Positions 39,901 through 50,401 of a stretch of DNA of 64,000 bases are shown here, piece after piece. Position numbers and translations under genes: made by a program. The stretch covers positions 57,976,019-58,040,018 of the forward strand of contig CM049306.1 in the NCBI GenBank assembly GCA_026874595.1, given 5' to 3'. The stretch comes from Sipunculus nudus (Eukaryota > Annelida > Sipuncula > Golfingiida > Sipunculidae). Each line of letters begins with the position of its first letter. Positions within the stretch are counted from its first letter, which is position 1. Below the pieces are notes generated by a model. That model did not search any database. It was not told the DNA's origin and worked only from the letters and a program-made list of their open reading frames with translations.

Positions 39901-42900
39901 GTTAACTGTGAATGGTCATGAGAGTACCTCCGATAATATAGAGTTTGCCTTTGTGAAGAGAGACAGTGTGTCGAACCAGGTTTCTTGGGAGGTTGACCAC
40001 AGCGCCATCTCTGTCTAACAATGGACACCAACGATACTGGAGCTTCGGTGGTCCTTTTTTCTTGTTTTCAGCAAGGTATTTCTCTAGTTTCCTGTGTCAA
40101 TTAAAATATATAAATAAGATGCTAATCTATACTAAGTATTTATCACTAAAGCCTCTTCAACCCCGGCAGAACTCTTGAAAGATACTTCAGCATCAGAGAG
40201 CAGGGATCAGTCATCGCACTTTTGAGACTCAAATGTACCTTAAATAATAAATATTTCATGTTTCATTACACTATAATATTTTTTTTGTACATGTTGTCAT
40301 AAATATTTAGAAAGACACTTAGTTTCATGTAAAAGTATGTTCTTCCATAACTCAACATTATAGGTTTTAACAACTATAAGTACTCGTTCAAGTACTCGAG
40401 TACATTTTGAGAAATCAATATTCATACTTGAGTACTTTTAGAGAAAGGGTTAAAGTACTCTAGTACTATCAATAGTACTCGTAACCAACACTGGATACTC
40501 CTTTGCTATCAGTACAAATAGTATAATCAAAATAATAATAAAAAAATAATAATAATATCTTTGTAAAAATTGTCTCAGGGTTTTTATATACTGGGCTAGT
40601 GTTTAGATTGGTGTGCGAGGTGGTCAACTTATGTGCGGGACAAATCATATGTTATTATAACACACTCCCTTTTTAATAAATCATCTAACTAAACCGTCAA
40701 ATCAGGGTGATACATTACCAGAAAGACTTGGTGCCTTGATAGTGAGGACCGAGACATCTGGATCCGCCGGACAGGAACAGGTGTCCGTCTCGTTCAAAAC
40801 ACGCGTGATCCACACGTGGCTGCGGGAGCCTCTCCTCGGCCTGCCACTGGTTGACGAGGGGTTCATACGACTCACAGTGGTCCGTCACCTCGCCGTCAGA
40901 CACGCAACCTCCTGGAAAAACAGAAGAGCGGTCAGGCATATAGTTTAACTCTTTTGCAACAATACCTTTGATATGATACTCAAATGATGATACCTCTGAC
41001 GCGATTACGGTTGTGGTTATAATGCTCCAATGACGAAACCTCTGACGCAGTAACGGTTGCGGTTATAACTCCCCAGCGACGATACCGCGGACGCGGTTAC
41101 GGTTGTGGTAATGAATCTCCAGTGACAATACCTCTGACGCGGTTACGGTTGCGGTTATAACTCTCCAACGAAGATATCTCGTTGCGACCGCAGCTGTAAC
41201 TCTCTACCTATGATATCTTTAACGCGGTTGCAACAAAAGTATAATAAGTGAAATGACAATCGAAAAACGTTGATATAGCCTTTTTTCAGCATCCAAATCC
41301 GTCCAAAATTTCAATTGATTGTTCCTTCACCCACTTGGCCGATGGCTTTTTTTATCTCTCGATAAAATTTCGTTGAAATCAATTTGGAATTCTTGAAAAT
41401 GGTTTGGTTTGTGGACAAAGGGAATAACTTTAGATAAACATTGTTGAATTTTCCAAGAATCCCCCAATGCAACATGATCAGCCAGGAGTGTTCCAGAATT
41501 ACTTTTGGTTGGTGCCACGCCTTTAGGTAAACCACATTATTAGTCTCCGCGAAGGTAATATTACTGTAATTTTACTGCGAGTATTGTTACTGTTTTACAT
41601 GGAGCATTGACAAGTGCAAAAAGAATGCCTGGTCAGATATAACCGTAATAAAAAAAGGCATCTTCCGCGAAAAATAATGTATCGGTCGATCACGAAAAAC
41701 GATATGCATACCGCATTCCGTGACCTAGAATGTGAACTGCTAAAGAAATACGATTTTTTGTAAAATATATCGAATATATTCATTTTTTTATTTGTAAAAA
41801 CAAACAGTCATCTGCATGAACACTACACTAAAGGATGCCATATTGGTCCTTATCTTTGATGTCTCTTGGATAATGATATTTTAATTGCTTGAGAGAAATT
41901 AGAAAATTAGGATACGGTCTATTTTAATGTCATCTTTTTAATGTACATATATTTCACTTCATTTTTTATCAGAAGTGGCTTTTACAGAACTGCTTTTGGT
42001 AAATCTCTATTGTCCTGACAGCCTTGAGCTTGGCAAAGTGTATTCTCCAAGTTACATGCCAAGTAATTGAATTGGTTACATAATTTGCCGCCAGATGATA
42101 GGGCCTAGCAGAATTTCCTGACTCAAGAGACGTCTTGTCTGTTAATTTATTGAATTAGTTGTCGTGTTTACATATCTTAGTGGTAAGATATTGGCCTTGC
42201 AAGTCTATCCTGTATGAGTCCTCAATAATGTCAAAGTGTAGGGTCACTGGTTTCTCCCCATCTGAGTAACCTTTACTGAGTGAAGGATGCTTTGCTACTT
42301 AGGCCTACATGTGGAAGCAAAGGTAGGTATGTTAGTCAGAAACAAATTGGAGTCAACGCATAATTATTGATTGCATGAAGAATTTGCTAAAATATTGAAA
42401 TATACAGCCATATACGAGTACAAGTTAAGAAATGCTGGTAAAGAAGTGCACTCAAGGAAATGTTCCTGTAACCAACGTTGAGCATAAAGCGTGGACGAAG
42501 ACCTGCCGTGAACATTTCAGAGGGTCTAAGTCAAAACAATAACGGACATTGACACAAACGGTCAATCTAAAGATAACCAAAGAGTAACGGAACAGAAACT
42601 TTTTTTTAATAATAGAAGTCAGTTCATGTCTGTATACATGTAGTCATGTGACTAGATACATTTAAAGGCCAGAGACCACGCTCTAATCGGTAGAATATTA
42701 GGCAAGGTGGGTATCTTAGTGCGATTCCACGGGAGTTATCACTGCTCAAATCGGAAATGATATTATGCGATATATTAAAGGAAAACTATCTTTTCCTATT
42801 AAAAACCGATCATTTGAACATCTGTGACAGGCTACACATTTACAAATGTTAACGTTTCAGGTAAAATTAAAAACTTTAAAATGAAGGCTAACTGTCCCTT

Positions 42901-44762
42901 CTTGACAAACGGTAGTTTCACTCTGAACTTTAGAATGGACTTTGATTTATTTTCAAAGATATGCCTGCCAAGGTTTCGCATGCTATAAAAATTCTAAATG
43001 TCTTCTCGACCTTGCCTTACTCCCCAGTTGACTAACGATGTTACGCGGTCTCTCCCGATCAATCCCGATGTGGTTCCCTATATTAAGCCTGTATTACATG
43101 GGGACAAATCCTTTGCAATATCGGCCAAGCTTTAGTCCTCTTTCAGGCTACGTTCCTATCCTCGAAGCAAAACAAACGTTGGAGAAATTCTATAGGGTTT
43201 TGACCCTGTTAGGCCTTAAGTTATTATATGTGCCACTAAAAATAATCTATAACTTGATGCCTGGAAGGATGTCACCGAGGAAAGAACTTTTCTTGTGGTT
43301 CATAATTACGGTTTGTCCAGTGAATGGTGTTAATTCCTGATATTTACATCTTAGTACATTACATGACCATTGACGGACCTTATAATTCTCTATCTTTGGT
43401 ATATTGGCCACGTTTTAGATCAAGAATGGTAATACCTGAATAACCCACGCTTTATCTGCGGTGAAATCCGGGAAAGACTCCAGTATTACTAAAGCCACTA
43501 CGCTCTTTACACAGCGCTTTACCTATAGGGCTACTTCCTATATCGTAAGGCGCTGTTTGTTGTGACCTCGTATCCTGCTTTGCAACACCAGAGGGGAGCA
43601 CTGTATTTTTGTCCAATCAGATGAAACTTTGTGCTGGAAGACAAAGCCAAGCGAGGAATACACGGAGCCAATCAAATTCATTTCTTTTTGAGTGACAGCT
43701 CATTCCCCAGCGTAACCGTCTAAACAGGCCACAGGCTCAGAGAGAATTGCCCCTGACGTGGTTTGCTTAGGGCCTTGGGCACATAGAATGCTCGGCCGGT
43801 GAGCTGTAATTCAAACGAAACGTAACAACAAAGGCTGCGTGCACACCTCGCTGGCTGGTTTCAGTTCTGCAGACAACAGATACATGGCTACGCTAACACA
43901 GCCATAATGTCATAATCGAATCGGTCGATGATGCGAGAATGCAGAGGGAGCAATTTAAATTCGACCGGAAACTCATCAAACGGCGCTTGAAGTGCGGCAA
44001 TGGGCGGAGCCAGGATGCCTGTCGAGTGTTTGTTTATTGGCATCTGATTGGCTGCTTGTCACATCGTACGCACGTTTATTTCAGTGGCCAACAAACCGCC
44101 ATCTGGTGTCTAAATATATCATAAACGGTCAAAGCTGGCAGCGTGAAAATCAGTTGCTTCTTTAGAAGCGCAAGATTTCCGCTGCCTCGGGAGCGTATAA
44201 AGCCACAGGAAAACCCCCTCAGTTCAGCTAAACGGTGACACGTGGCGTTATCAGTTGTTATGTCGGTATGCCTGCAGCTGTGTTGGTTCGATGTTCGATG
44301 AGTGATATACCTTACTCTCATCTGGCAGCAAACTATATAAATAATTCATTTGCTGACAACTCTTCCTTAAAAGCAGATCGACTTGACAAGTCTGACCATT
44401 TCGAGTATAAACTTACCTGCGACGAAGAGCTTTCCATCGACAGCTGCAACTGAATGTCTTCCCCTGGCCTTCTTCATCCTTGCACATTCCGTCCATCGGT
44501 TAATAGTCGGGTTATACTTGAGGACTTGTCTCATGTATTCCCCGGTGGCGGGATCCTTTCCGCCAGTAACATACAAACAGTTGTTAAGAACACATGTCCT
44601 ATAATCCACGATATCGTGTAACCGAGGCCAGGCCACCGGGCACAGTTTGGGTGCCAAGCATCGGTTGTCTTCGTCTATCATGAAATAGAAATGTCTCATG
44701 GAAGCTTCGTTTCTCCTGACAACCACGACAAATATATGCTCCCTCTGATCTGTCTCAGCCAT
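36684..44762 (-). CDS. Kelch-repeat protein, six coding exons, no BTB/BACK region
   Basis: The six exons are 44762-44417, 40911-40719, 40091-39928, 39540-39436, 37614-37435 and 36907-36684. They sum to 1212 nt (403 residues plus a stop), and all donors (GT) and acceptors (AG) agree in phase. Kelch blades are shown by NNCLYVTGG, the N-x-W of TINRWTE, KLFVAGG, HLFLSGG, KLYIIGG and KLYVFGG. An acidic, low-complexity insert (VTDDDETQEMSD) sits in exon 4. The ATG at 44762 lies in ACCATGG. An in-frame TGA is 27 nt upstream and no AG acceptor lies between it and the ATG. No BTB or BACK domain was found between here and 51.3 kb. Proteins of this fold bind partners, often as Cul3 adaptors when a BTB is present; here a stand-alone propeller, or a model missing upstream exons, are the two options. 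It ends CKWVMW. Confidence 0.85.
37435..37614 (-). CDS. Kelch gene exon 5
   Basis: Acceptor TTTCTCCTTTCAG, donor GTAAGG. It encodes a basic and polar region, then PPLPQPRCSCATVSVG, the start of a Kelch blade finished in exon 6. A competing frame gives a longer ORF but does not match the flanking phases. Confidence 0.75.
37634..37766. repeat. Dispersed repeat fragment, copy 1
   Basis: It begins near CCCGTGCTACGCACGG and ends CGCCTTACGCTATTAATGTA. Its right half matches 39140-39230 (GGCGGTATC/GGTGGTATC, GAAAATC, CGCCTTACGCTATTAAT). It lies in Kelch intron 4. Confidence 0.6.
38453..38773. mobile_element. MITE, copy 1 of a two-copy family
   Basis: The terminal inverted repeats (38453-38487 and 38741-38773) share the phrases GGCAAAAA, GGTTTGGTTCT and TGCCTGAGAATCAAACC. 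The interior has GCCCGCCCGCAC, CATATGATCAGGGAAAA-type and CATCTTTAAAGAAGAT-type phrases and a poly-C run. A second copy in the opposite orientation is at 50105-50401. It sits in Kelch intron 4; the 166-codon antisense frame here belongs to the MITE. Confidence 0.75.
39140..39230. repeat. Dispersed repeat fragment, copy 2
   Basis: Direct-orientation match to the right half of 37634-37766, ending CGCCTTACGCTATTAATATA. Together the two copies flank the 38453-38773 MITE. Confidence 0.6.
39295..39324. repeat. (TA)n microsatellite
   Basis: About 14 TA units just downstream of the repeat fragment in Kelch intron 4. Confidence 0.9.
39436..39540 (-). CDS. Kelch gene exon 4 (acidic insert)
   Basis: Acceptor TGTTGTTACCAG, donor GTAAGA. 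It completes the second Gly of KLYIIGG and then encodes an Asp/Glu/Ser-rich, probably disordered stretch (TDDDETQEMSDSGDN). Confidence 0.75.
39928..40091 (-). CDS. Kelch gene exon 3
   Basis: Acceptor TTGACACAG, donor GTACTC. The first G completes the Trp codon TG|G. It encodes a Lys-rich linker, LQYRWCPLLDRDG and VRHTVSLHKGKLYIIG. It has no start codon of its own and is recognisable only by frame and splice sites. Confidence 0.8.
40719..40911 (-). CDS. Kelch gene exon 2
   Basis: Acceptor TCTGTTTTTCCAG, donor GTAATG. The first two bases complete the Gly of the Kelch GG pair left open by exon 1. It encodes ESYEPLVNQWQAEERLPQPR and HLFLSGG and ends inside a Trp codon. Confidence 0.85.
40985..41235 (+). 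repeat. 46-bp minisatellite in Kelch intron 1
   Basis: Five to six degenerate units with 46-bp spacing (ACC/ATC anchors at 40992, 41038, 41084, 41130 and 41176). The core is ATACCTCTGACGCGGTTACG followed by GTTGCGGTTATAACTC. The array starts only 74 bp from the start of exon 2 (40911). The units are CpG-rich against an AT-rich intron. Confidence 0.85.
41236..44001. other. Rest of Kelch intron 1
   Basis: No supported gene. The 100-codon frame at 43038-43340 and a paired frame at 41311-41535 have no domains. The right end (43,720 onward) becomes richer in CpG and leads into the promoter-like region. Confidence 0.45.
44002..44226 (+). promoter_or_regulatory. Promoter-like region, antisense to the Kelch gene
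   Basis: On the plus strand are a GC box (GGGCGG, 44002-44007), an inverted CCAAT box (ATTGG, 44047-44051), TATAAA at 44196-44201, and Inr-like TCAGTT (44219-44224) or TTCAGC (around 44226). AGTTG at 44253-44257 would sit at DPE distance from 44226. The order and spacing are those of a pol II core promoter. A transcript would run through Kelch exon 1 in antisense; no coding exon follows that I can see. Confidence 0.4.
44096..44109 (-). promoter_or_regulatory. CTCF-like motif
   Basis: On the minus strand ACACCAGATGGCGG matches CCASYAGRKGGCRS at 13 of 14 positions. It lies inside the promoter-like region. Motif match only. Confidence 0.35.
44417..44762 (-). CDS. Kelch gene exon 1
   Basis: Encodes residues 1-115 and the first base of a Gly codon (GCA G|GTAAGT). 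It carries the first blade(s): LYVTGGKDPATGEY, then KYNPTINRWTE, then RGRHSVAAVDGKLFVAG. Confidence 0.85.
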
Positions 44763-44994
44763 GGTTTTGTCGACCAAGGCGTCAGTTGGTCAGACCTCCA
44801 TCGAGTCTCCGAAGTCATGACGCACCTGAAGATATATGTTATGATCCTCATGGTGGTATATAATTTGTTTACATAAGAATGAAGGGTGCTGGTAAATGTG
44901 AGGTATCGGTATATGTTTTCAGAGGTACTTAAAATATTAAATAAAGCCAGTATATTAAGACATACAAACAAGAGATTCATTCTCATTATTTCAT

Positions 44995-45500
44995 CGTATC
45001 ATTAGAAAAGTCGGGGAAACTTTGGTTTCCGCCGCCGCCCCGCTGATCAATCGTTTCTGCGCAATAACTGAAAAAAAATAATTAAAAAAAAATCACGGAT
45101 CTTTACCAAAATTGCCATGTGGGTAGCATTTTTTAAAATGGAGTGAGCGTGACCTTGAATATGTCCATTTTGATGAAAATCGCACAAAATCTTAAATATC
45201 TCAAGAAAGAGGGCATGGATTGGTCCAAAAATCAGGTTGACCGAAGATCTTGGATAGCTTTATCGTGCACGCGAGACTGGAAGCACTACCTATTGTCTTT
45301 TTCTTAATATCTGCGTCTTTTGAATCCCCATTATTGCCACTTGACAGTACAGTGAGCGTTATAATAAATAAAATAATGGACAAATTTCTTTCATAATATG
45401 TACATGCATATATATGGGTCTTGAGATAAGGTCTATTTAAATTCGGGTCATGACCTTTACTATGAGAGTGGCCTTGACCTTGAAATTCTAGTTCTCACTT
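44995..45500. repeat. Dispersed repeat, copy 2
   Basis: Same order of phrases as 26255-27090 (AAGTCGGGG, CCGCCGCC, TCACGGAT, AATCTTAAATATCTCAAGAA, ATCTTGGATAGCTTT, GGGTCATGACCTT). It is shorter and more diverged. Confidence 0.7.
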
Positions 45501-46189
45501 GAAAGTTTCAGCCCCGAGTAGAAGGTGAAATATACATGCAGGCGCTCTAATTGAGTGTTATACTCTAATAACATTCATAAAAGAACAAATATTGTACCGG
45601 AAAAACACAGTTTGTAGAATCAATCTGAAATGATTCTAGTAAAAATGTATTTGCTTTGAATTTTCGGTGAATAGAAAGTCATTTATGAAGTTATAGAACT
45701 GATAACGATTGGTTATTAAACTTCCTGAACACACATAACTGATATAATACAGCAGAGAATTGAAAAACTTTTACATAGTTTACATAAGTTTATATAGTTC
45801 AGGTAGTTCTGGATCCAGTTGAAATGGGTTAATTGGTAGTGAGAGATCAGGTTTATATGGTTTTGGTTCTGTTCGGTTTTACATGAATTTTATGGTTTGG
45901 GATCGGCAATACGCGATTTAACGGCTCTGAACAAGAGCACAAATTCCAGAAACGGGTCAGGTGTTTGTGGCATAATTTGATTGGTCATAATCTCAATGCC
46001 CTTCCGGTGAAGCTAAACGTTTAGTTAAGAACTGGCATCAGCTGTGGTCAAGCAGCCGCGTAGAATAGTGTACGCGAGTCATTTACTGGTTCTTTTGCCT
46101 TCCACTTGTTCATTATTAATGAACTAGAAGCCAGAACGGGGCACTGAATCAAGGTCTGTGAAAGCGCGCCTATCGCAGACTTGAGAGTA
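45501..46189. other. Non-coding stretch before the minisatellite
   Basis: No gene. 45840-45920 contains decayed copies of the neighbouring minisatellite unit (GATCAGGTTTATATGGTTTT, GGGATCGGCAATACGCG). Confidence 0.5.
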
Positions 46190-47450
46190 TGAAGATGGGA
46201 TCAGGTTTACATGGGACGGGGATCTGTGTTACTTGGTTTTAGTGGTGAAGGATCCGGTTTACATGGTTTTAATACGCAGGATCAGGTTTACATGGTTTTA
46301 ATACGCGGGATCAGGTTTACATAGTTTTAATACGCAGGATCAAGTTTACATGGTTTTAATACGCGGGATCAGGTTTACAGGGTTTTATTGACGTGACATC
46401 AAGTTTACATGTTTTTAATACGCGGGATCAGGTTTACATAGTTTTAATACGCAGGATCAGGTTTACATGGTTTTAATACGCGGGATCGATTTACAGGGTC
46501 TTATTGACGTGACATCAAGTTTACATGTTTTTAATACGCGGGATCAGGTTTACATGGTTATAATACGCAGGATCAGGTTTACATGGTTTTAATACGCGGG
46601 ATCAGGTTTACATGAATTCAATACGCGGGATCAGGTTTACATGGTTTTATTGACGTGACATCAAGTTTACATGTTTTTAATACGTGGGATCAGGTTTACA
46701 TGGTTTTAATACGCGGGATCAGGTTTATATGGTTTCAGAGAGGCGGGATCAAGTTTACATGGTTTTAATACGCAGGATCAATTTGACATGGTTTTAATAC
46801 GCAGGATCAAGTTTACATGGTTTTAATACGCAGGATCAAGTTGACATGGTTTTAATACGCAGGATCAAGTTTACATGGTTTTAATACGCAGGATCAAGTT
46901 TAGATGGTTTTAATACGATGGATCAGGTTAACATTGTTTGACTGAAACGGGATCAGGTTAACATTGGTTTCAATGAAGCGGGATCGGGTTTACATGGATT
47001 CAGTGACGCGCAATCAGGTTTAAATGGTTTCAGTGACGCTAGATCAGGTTTACATGGTTTAAGAGACGCTGGATCAGGTTTATACGGTTTAAGTGAAGCT
47101 GGATCAGGTTTTATGGTTTTAATACACGGGATCAGGTTTACATGGTTTAAGTGAAGCTGGATCAGGTTTACATGGTTTCAGTGACGCTCGATCAGGTTAT
47201 ATGGTTTAAGTGACGCTCGATCAGGTTAATATGGTTTAAGTGATGCTGGATCAGGTTAACATGGTTTATGTGACGCTGGATCAGGTTGATATGGTTTAAG
47301 TGACGCTGGATCAGGTTTATAAGGTTAAAGTGACGCTGGATCAGGTTGATATGGTTTAAGTGACACTGGATCAGGTTGATATGGTTTAAGAGACGAAGAA
47401 TTAGGTTTACCTTCTTTTTTCTGTGACACAGGATCAGGTGACTTGGATTT
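46190..47450 (+). repeat. 29/30-bp minisatellite array (~40 units)
   Basis: Tandem units share the core GATCAGGTTTACATGGTTT. The left part uses the tail TAATACGCGG (29-bp period) and the right part AAGTGACGCTG (30-bp period), with a change near 46920-47100. A variant unit with TTGACGTGACATCAAG recurs near 46388, 46504 and 46648, about 116 and 144 bp apart (4 and 5 units), which suggests higher-order repetition. No unique spacers, so it is not a CRISPR. Confidence 0.95.
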
Positions 47451-49067
47451 GTGGGGCTGATTCAGAGATACACGTTTTCGGGGCCATCAGATCAAGTATC
47501 GATCTTGTGCACAATAAAAACATATAAAACACAAAAAATATTATTCGAACGCTATCTGTGATCTGCTTTACTGGTTTTGTATCATTACTTCAAGGTTCTT
47601 ATAATATCGACTCATGTTATCAGGAGCTACCTGATAAAATGCTCTTGGGGCTGTCAGGGCATTGTTAATAATAGAGTGAGTAAGCACGTGCGAGTGGAGA
47701 TAATTAAAAGGCCTGATCTATAATCACAACAATGTATGTACGACGACGCTTGTAGGCCTCATATTAGTCTATATACAAGTATTTCATAGACGCGTGGGAA
47801 TTTCAGGGGTGCAGGGGATACCGTGCTCCTCTGGAAAAAGGGTAAGTTGGCAGGGTACAGAGAAGGAATGCCCTTCCTCAAGTACGTTTGGTTGTGCATG
47901 AAGTTAACTTGGGTTCCGTCCTTTGAAAGTTACTGAAATCGTTGACACTTAATTATTGCTGTTAAAAAGTGTTGGCTTGTTAATATGATAATCCATATGC
48001 GTCCGTTGTTAACTTTAGATTTATATATTTATTTATATTTATATATTTATAACTCCTCTGGGAGGTCATGAGTGGCTGTTCCTTTGAGCATGATTTGGAT
48101 CTGGCGAGGACATCTTAGGCTGACCAGGTTTTTTATTATTTCTTTTCTTATTATTACAGCCGAGAATTCGCCAAAAGACACATTTCATTTGCGGATTCCA
48201 TGGTAGGACAGATTCGTATTCCAAGGTTATACAGCGATAAACCCGCTGGCTGTGTATCTGATGGCCTCGCTTGTTAAGATCAATTATGTAGCTTTACATC
48301 GCCTGTTCTGCTCATGTTTTAAGGACAGTATTGATCAAACCCGTGCCTGCGTCGTCCGGGCCCGGTCGTGAGCCGGATTGTATCGTTACTAAGCAGATAT
48401 TACATCTGCTGAGTCCTAAAGAATACAGAGCCTTGACAACGGACAATTACCACGCATTATGTGTGCTTGCCCCCATTTACAGCAAAAATTGATCCAATAA
48501 TCTAAGACAGTGATGTCTACAAGAATGGAATGTTTGTTCTTCTAGCTTACAGCAGAAAATGGCAATTCAGACTACAGACAAAATACTTTAAATCGCATTA
48601 TATCATCTGTGATGAACAGAAAGCCGAACGTAAGCAAAAGAAAAAGTGATGAGGCTAATAGGTACACGTACTTCAAATAGATGCAATGTTAAAGATAAAA
48701 GTACATACCAAAGGGTTTAAAGCTGGTGACCATTATCAGTGATGTAATATCGTTCGGTCTCATTAATGGTTGCCACGATTTGTCAGGTAGGTTTGATTGC
48801 ACTTTGCAGTAGCACGTCGACTCCAGTTTGTACAAAGTATTCGCGTCACATGTGTCGCGTATACACTTTGGATCTTGATATGATCATAATAGGGTTCGGC
48901 CTCATGTGTAGACATACTTGACTGTATTGACACTGCTATCCAGTTTTGCTATATCTCAGCAGGAGTTGACAGGAATAAGACCGTGCCGCGGGGCTCGCCA
49001 ATCAATTGGAAATTGGTTCGTCCTCGTTGGGTTCATTTACCAACTAAACAAACTTATTTGATTTGCA
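47451..49067. other. Non-coding stretch
   Basis: No gene seen. It is unique-looking AT-rich sequence with a few GC-richer patches (about 48340-48370) and no domain-bearing frame. Confidence 0.45.
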
Positions 49068-49630
49068 ATATTCTTCAACAAAGCTGGCTTGGCCTAGCAT
49101 TTCTTCCACTCTCTAGTTGTATGCAATACGGCCATGTGTCTATGTGTCACTATATAAAGCTGGTCATGACCTTTCTCCGTCTAGAATGGAGGGCCGCCTT
49201 GAGTGGACAACAGCTCCGTGTCATCCCCACCCCAGTTCTTACCCAGACAAACAAAATATGTTCCGTGTGTGGTAGACCACAAATAATAAATAAATATTAA
49301 TTAGTGCGCACGGATTATTAATTCTTCCGCGCAAATTAACATAAACATCAGACTACGCTGTTGTTTGATACTTTCTATCGTTTTCAGGTACAGTATGAAC
49401 TGCAAGACGATCCACGATACATTATGACGATGCGTCTCTTTTTGCTGAATTAAAGCATAAATGATTATTTTTTTTAAAATAATCATCTATATAACTTTTT
49501 ATGTAAAAAAAACATGCATCATAACGTCAAAATAATTACACTGATGTTATAAACCATCTCAAGCTAACATAAATAGTTTACACTAGCCTAATTTGAAAAT
49601 TATTGGAAAACATTGGAAATCTTGTTTCTT
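49068..49630 (+). repeat. Direct repeat flanking the glycosidase gene, left copy
   Basis: Matches 55705-56095 in order: TTCAACAAAG/C, GCCTAGCATTT, TTCCACTCTCTAG, GGCCATGTGTCTAT, CACTATATAAA, CAGTATGAACT, AAGACGATCCACGATACAT, AAGCATAAATGATTA, ATTATTGGAAAACATTGGAAA. This copy has about 160 bp (49206-49373) absent from the right copy. CACTATATAAAGC resembles a TATA box. Function unknown. Confidence 0.75.
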
Positions 49631-50104
49631 TTTTTTTGGGGGGGGAGAGGTGGGGGGAGTTCGAGAATATGTGAGTCACCTGTCAACAAATTCAAATGTC
49701 CCAACAAAACACGACTAGATGTTTACAATCGCGGAGCAATCACTGGAAGTTTCACCCGTCGTCAGTAATTAACTGCGCGATAATGGGGCCACTGACTGTA
49801 CGTAAAACTAAAGCAATAAGGTCAAGGTTAAAAAACAAATATCAGGCGACAATATGTCATCTATGACTGATATTGTGCACAAAGTTCCGTTTTTTTTCAA
49901 ATCAGCCACATTTGAGATCTAGGGTAAACACGAGCAGAAGAGAAATAAAAAAGAAAAGAATAAATTGAATTTGATGGTTTTGCACACTAAGGAGGCTTAT
50001 TCAAGTGCGCTTAATGTTAGCAGTAACTGAGTCTTCTTGCTACAATATCTAAAACTTATAAGACGGAGGGCAAAGTGTCGGCCTAACATTAATATTTTTG
50101 TGAA
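49631..50104. other. Non-coding stretch
   Basis: Includes a T-run and G-run at 49628-49648. Nothing else recognised. Confidence 0.5.
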
Positions 50105-50401
50105 CCTAAGGCCAAAAAAAAAATAAGGTATGGTTCTCAGGCACTTTTTTTCAGAAATCAGTGCGGGCGGGCGGTATTTTATTTTTGACCTTTTTTTGAG
50201 TGTCTCCATAAAAATGTCATATGATCAGGGAAAAGTATGAAAATAACAAATTTTTTTGCAAAACAGGGAAAAGCACTACATAAATTGTAATATTCATCTT
50301 CTTGAAAGATAAAAATCAAAATAAAAATTGTTGATGCGGGGGGTAAAAATTGACGCGGGCGGTGCCTGAGAACCATACCTTTTTTTTTTTTTGGCCTAAG
50401 G
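50105..50401. mobile_element. MITE, copy 2 (opposite orientation to 38453-38773)
   Basis: The 297-bp element has near-perfect terminal inverted repeats: CCTAAGGCCAAAAAA, then AAGGTATGGTTCTCAGGCA, against the complement of TGCCTGAGAACCATACCTT through GGCCTAAGG. The interior repeats the phrases of copy 1 in reverse complement (GCGGGCGGGCG, CATATGATCAGGGAAAAGTA, CATCTTCTTGAAAGAT). Confidence 0.85.

Noticed and set aside
43038..43340. 100-codon open frame in Kelch intron 1
   Set aside because: No domain or splice context; composition is like the surrounding intron.
46190..47450. Regular repeats that could suggest a CRISPR array
   Set aside because: Units are contiguous with no unique spacers, and the DNA is eukaryotic.
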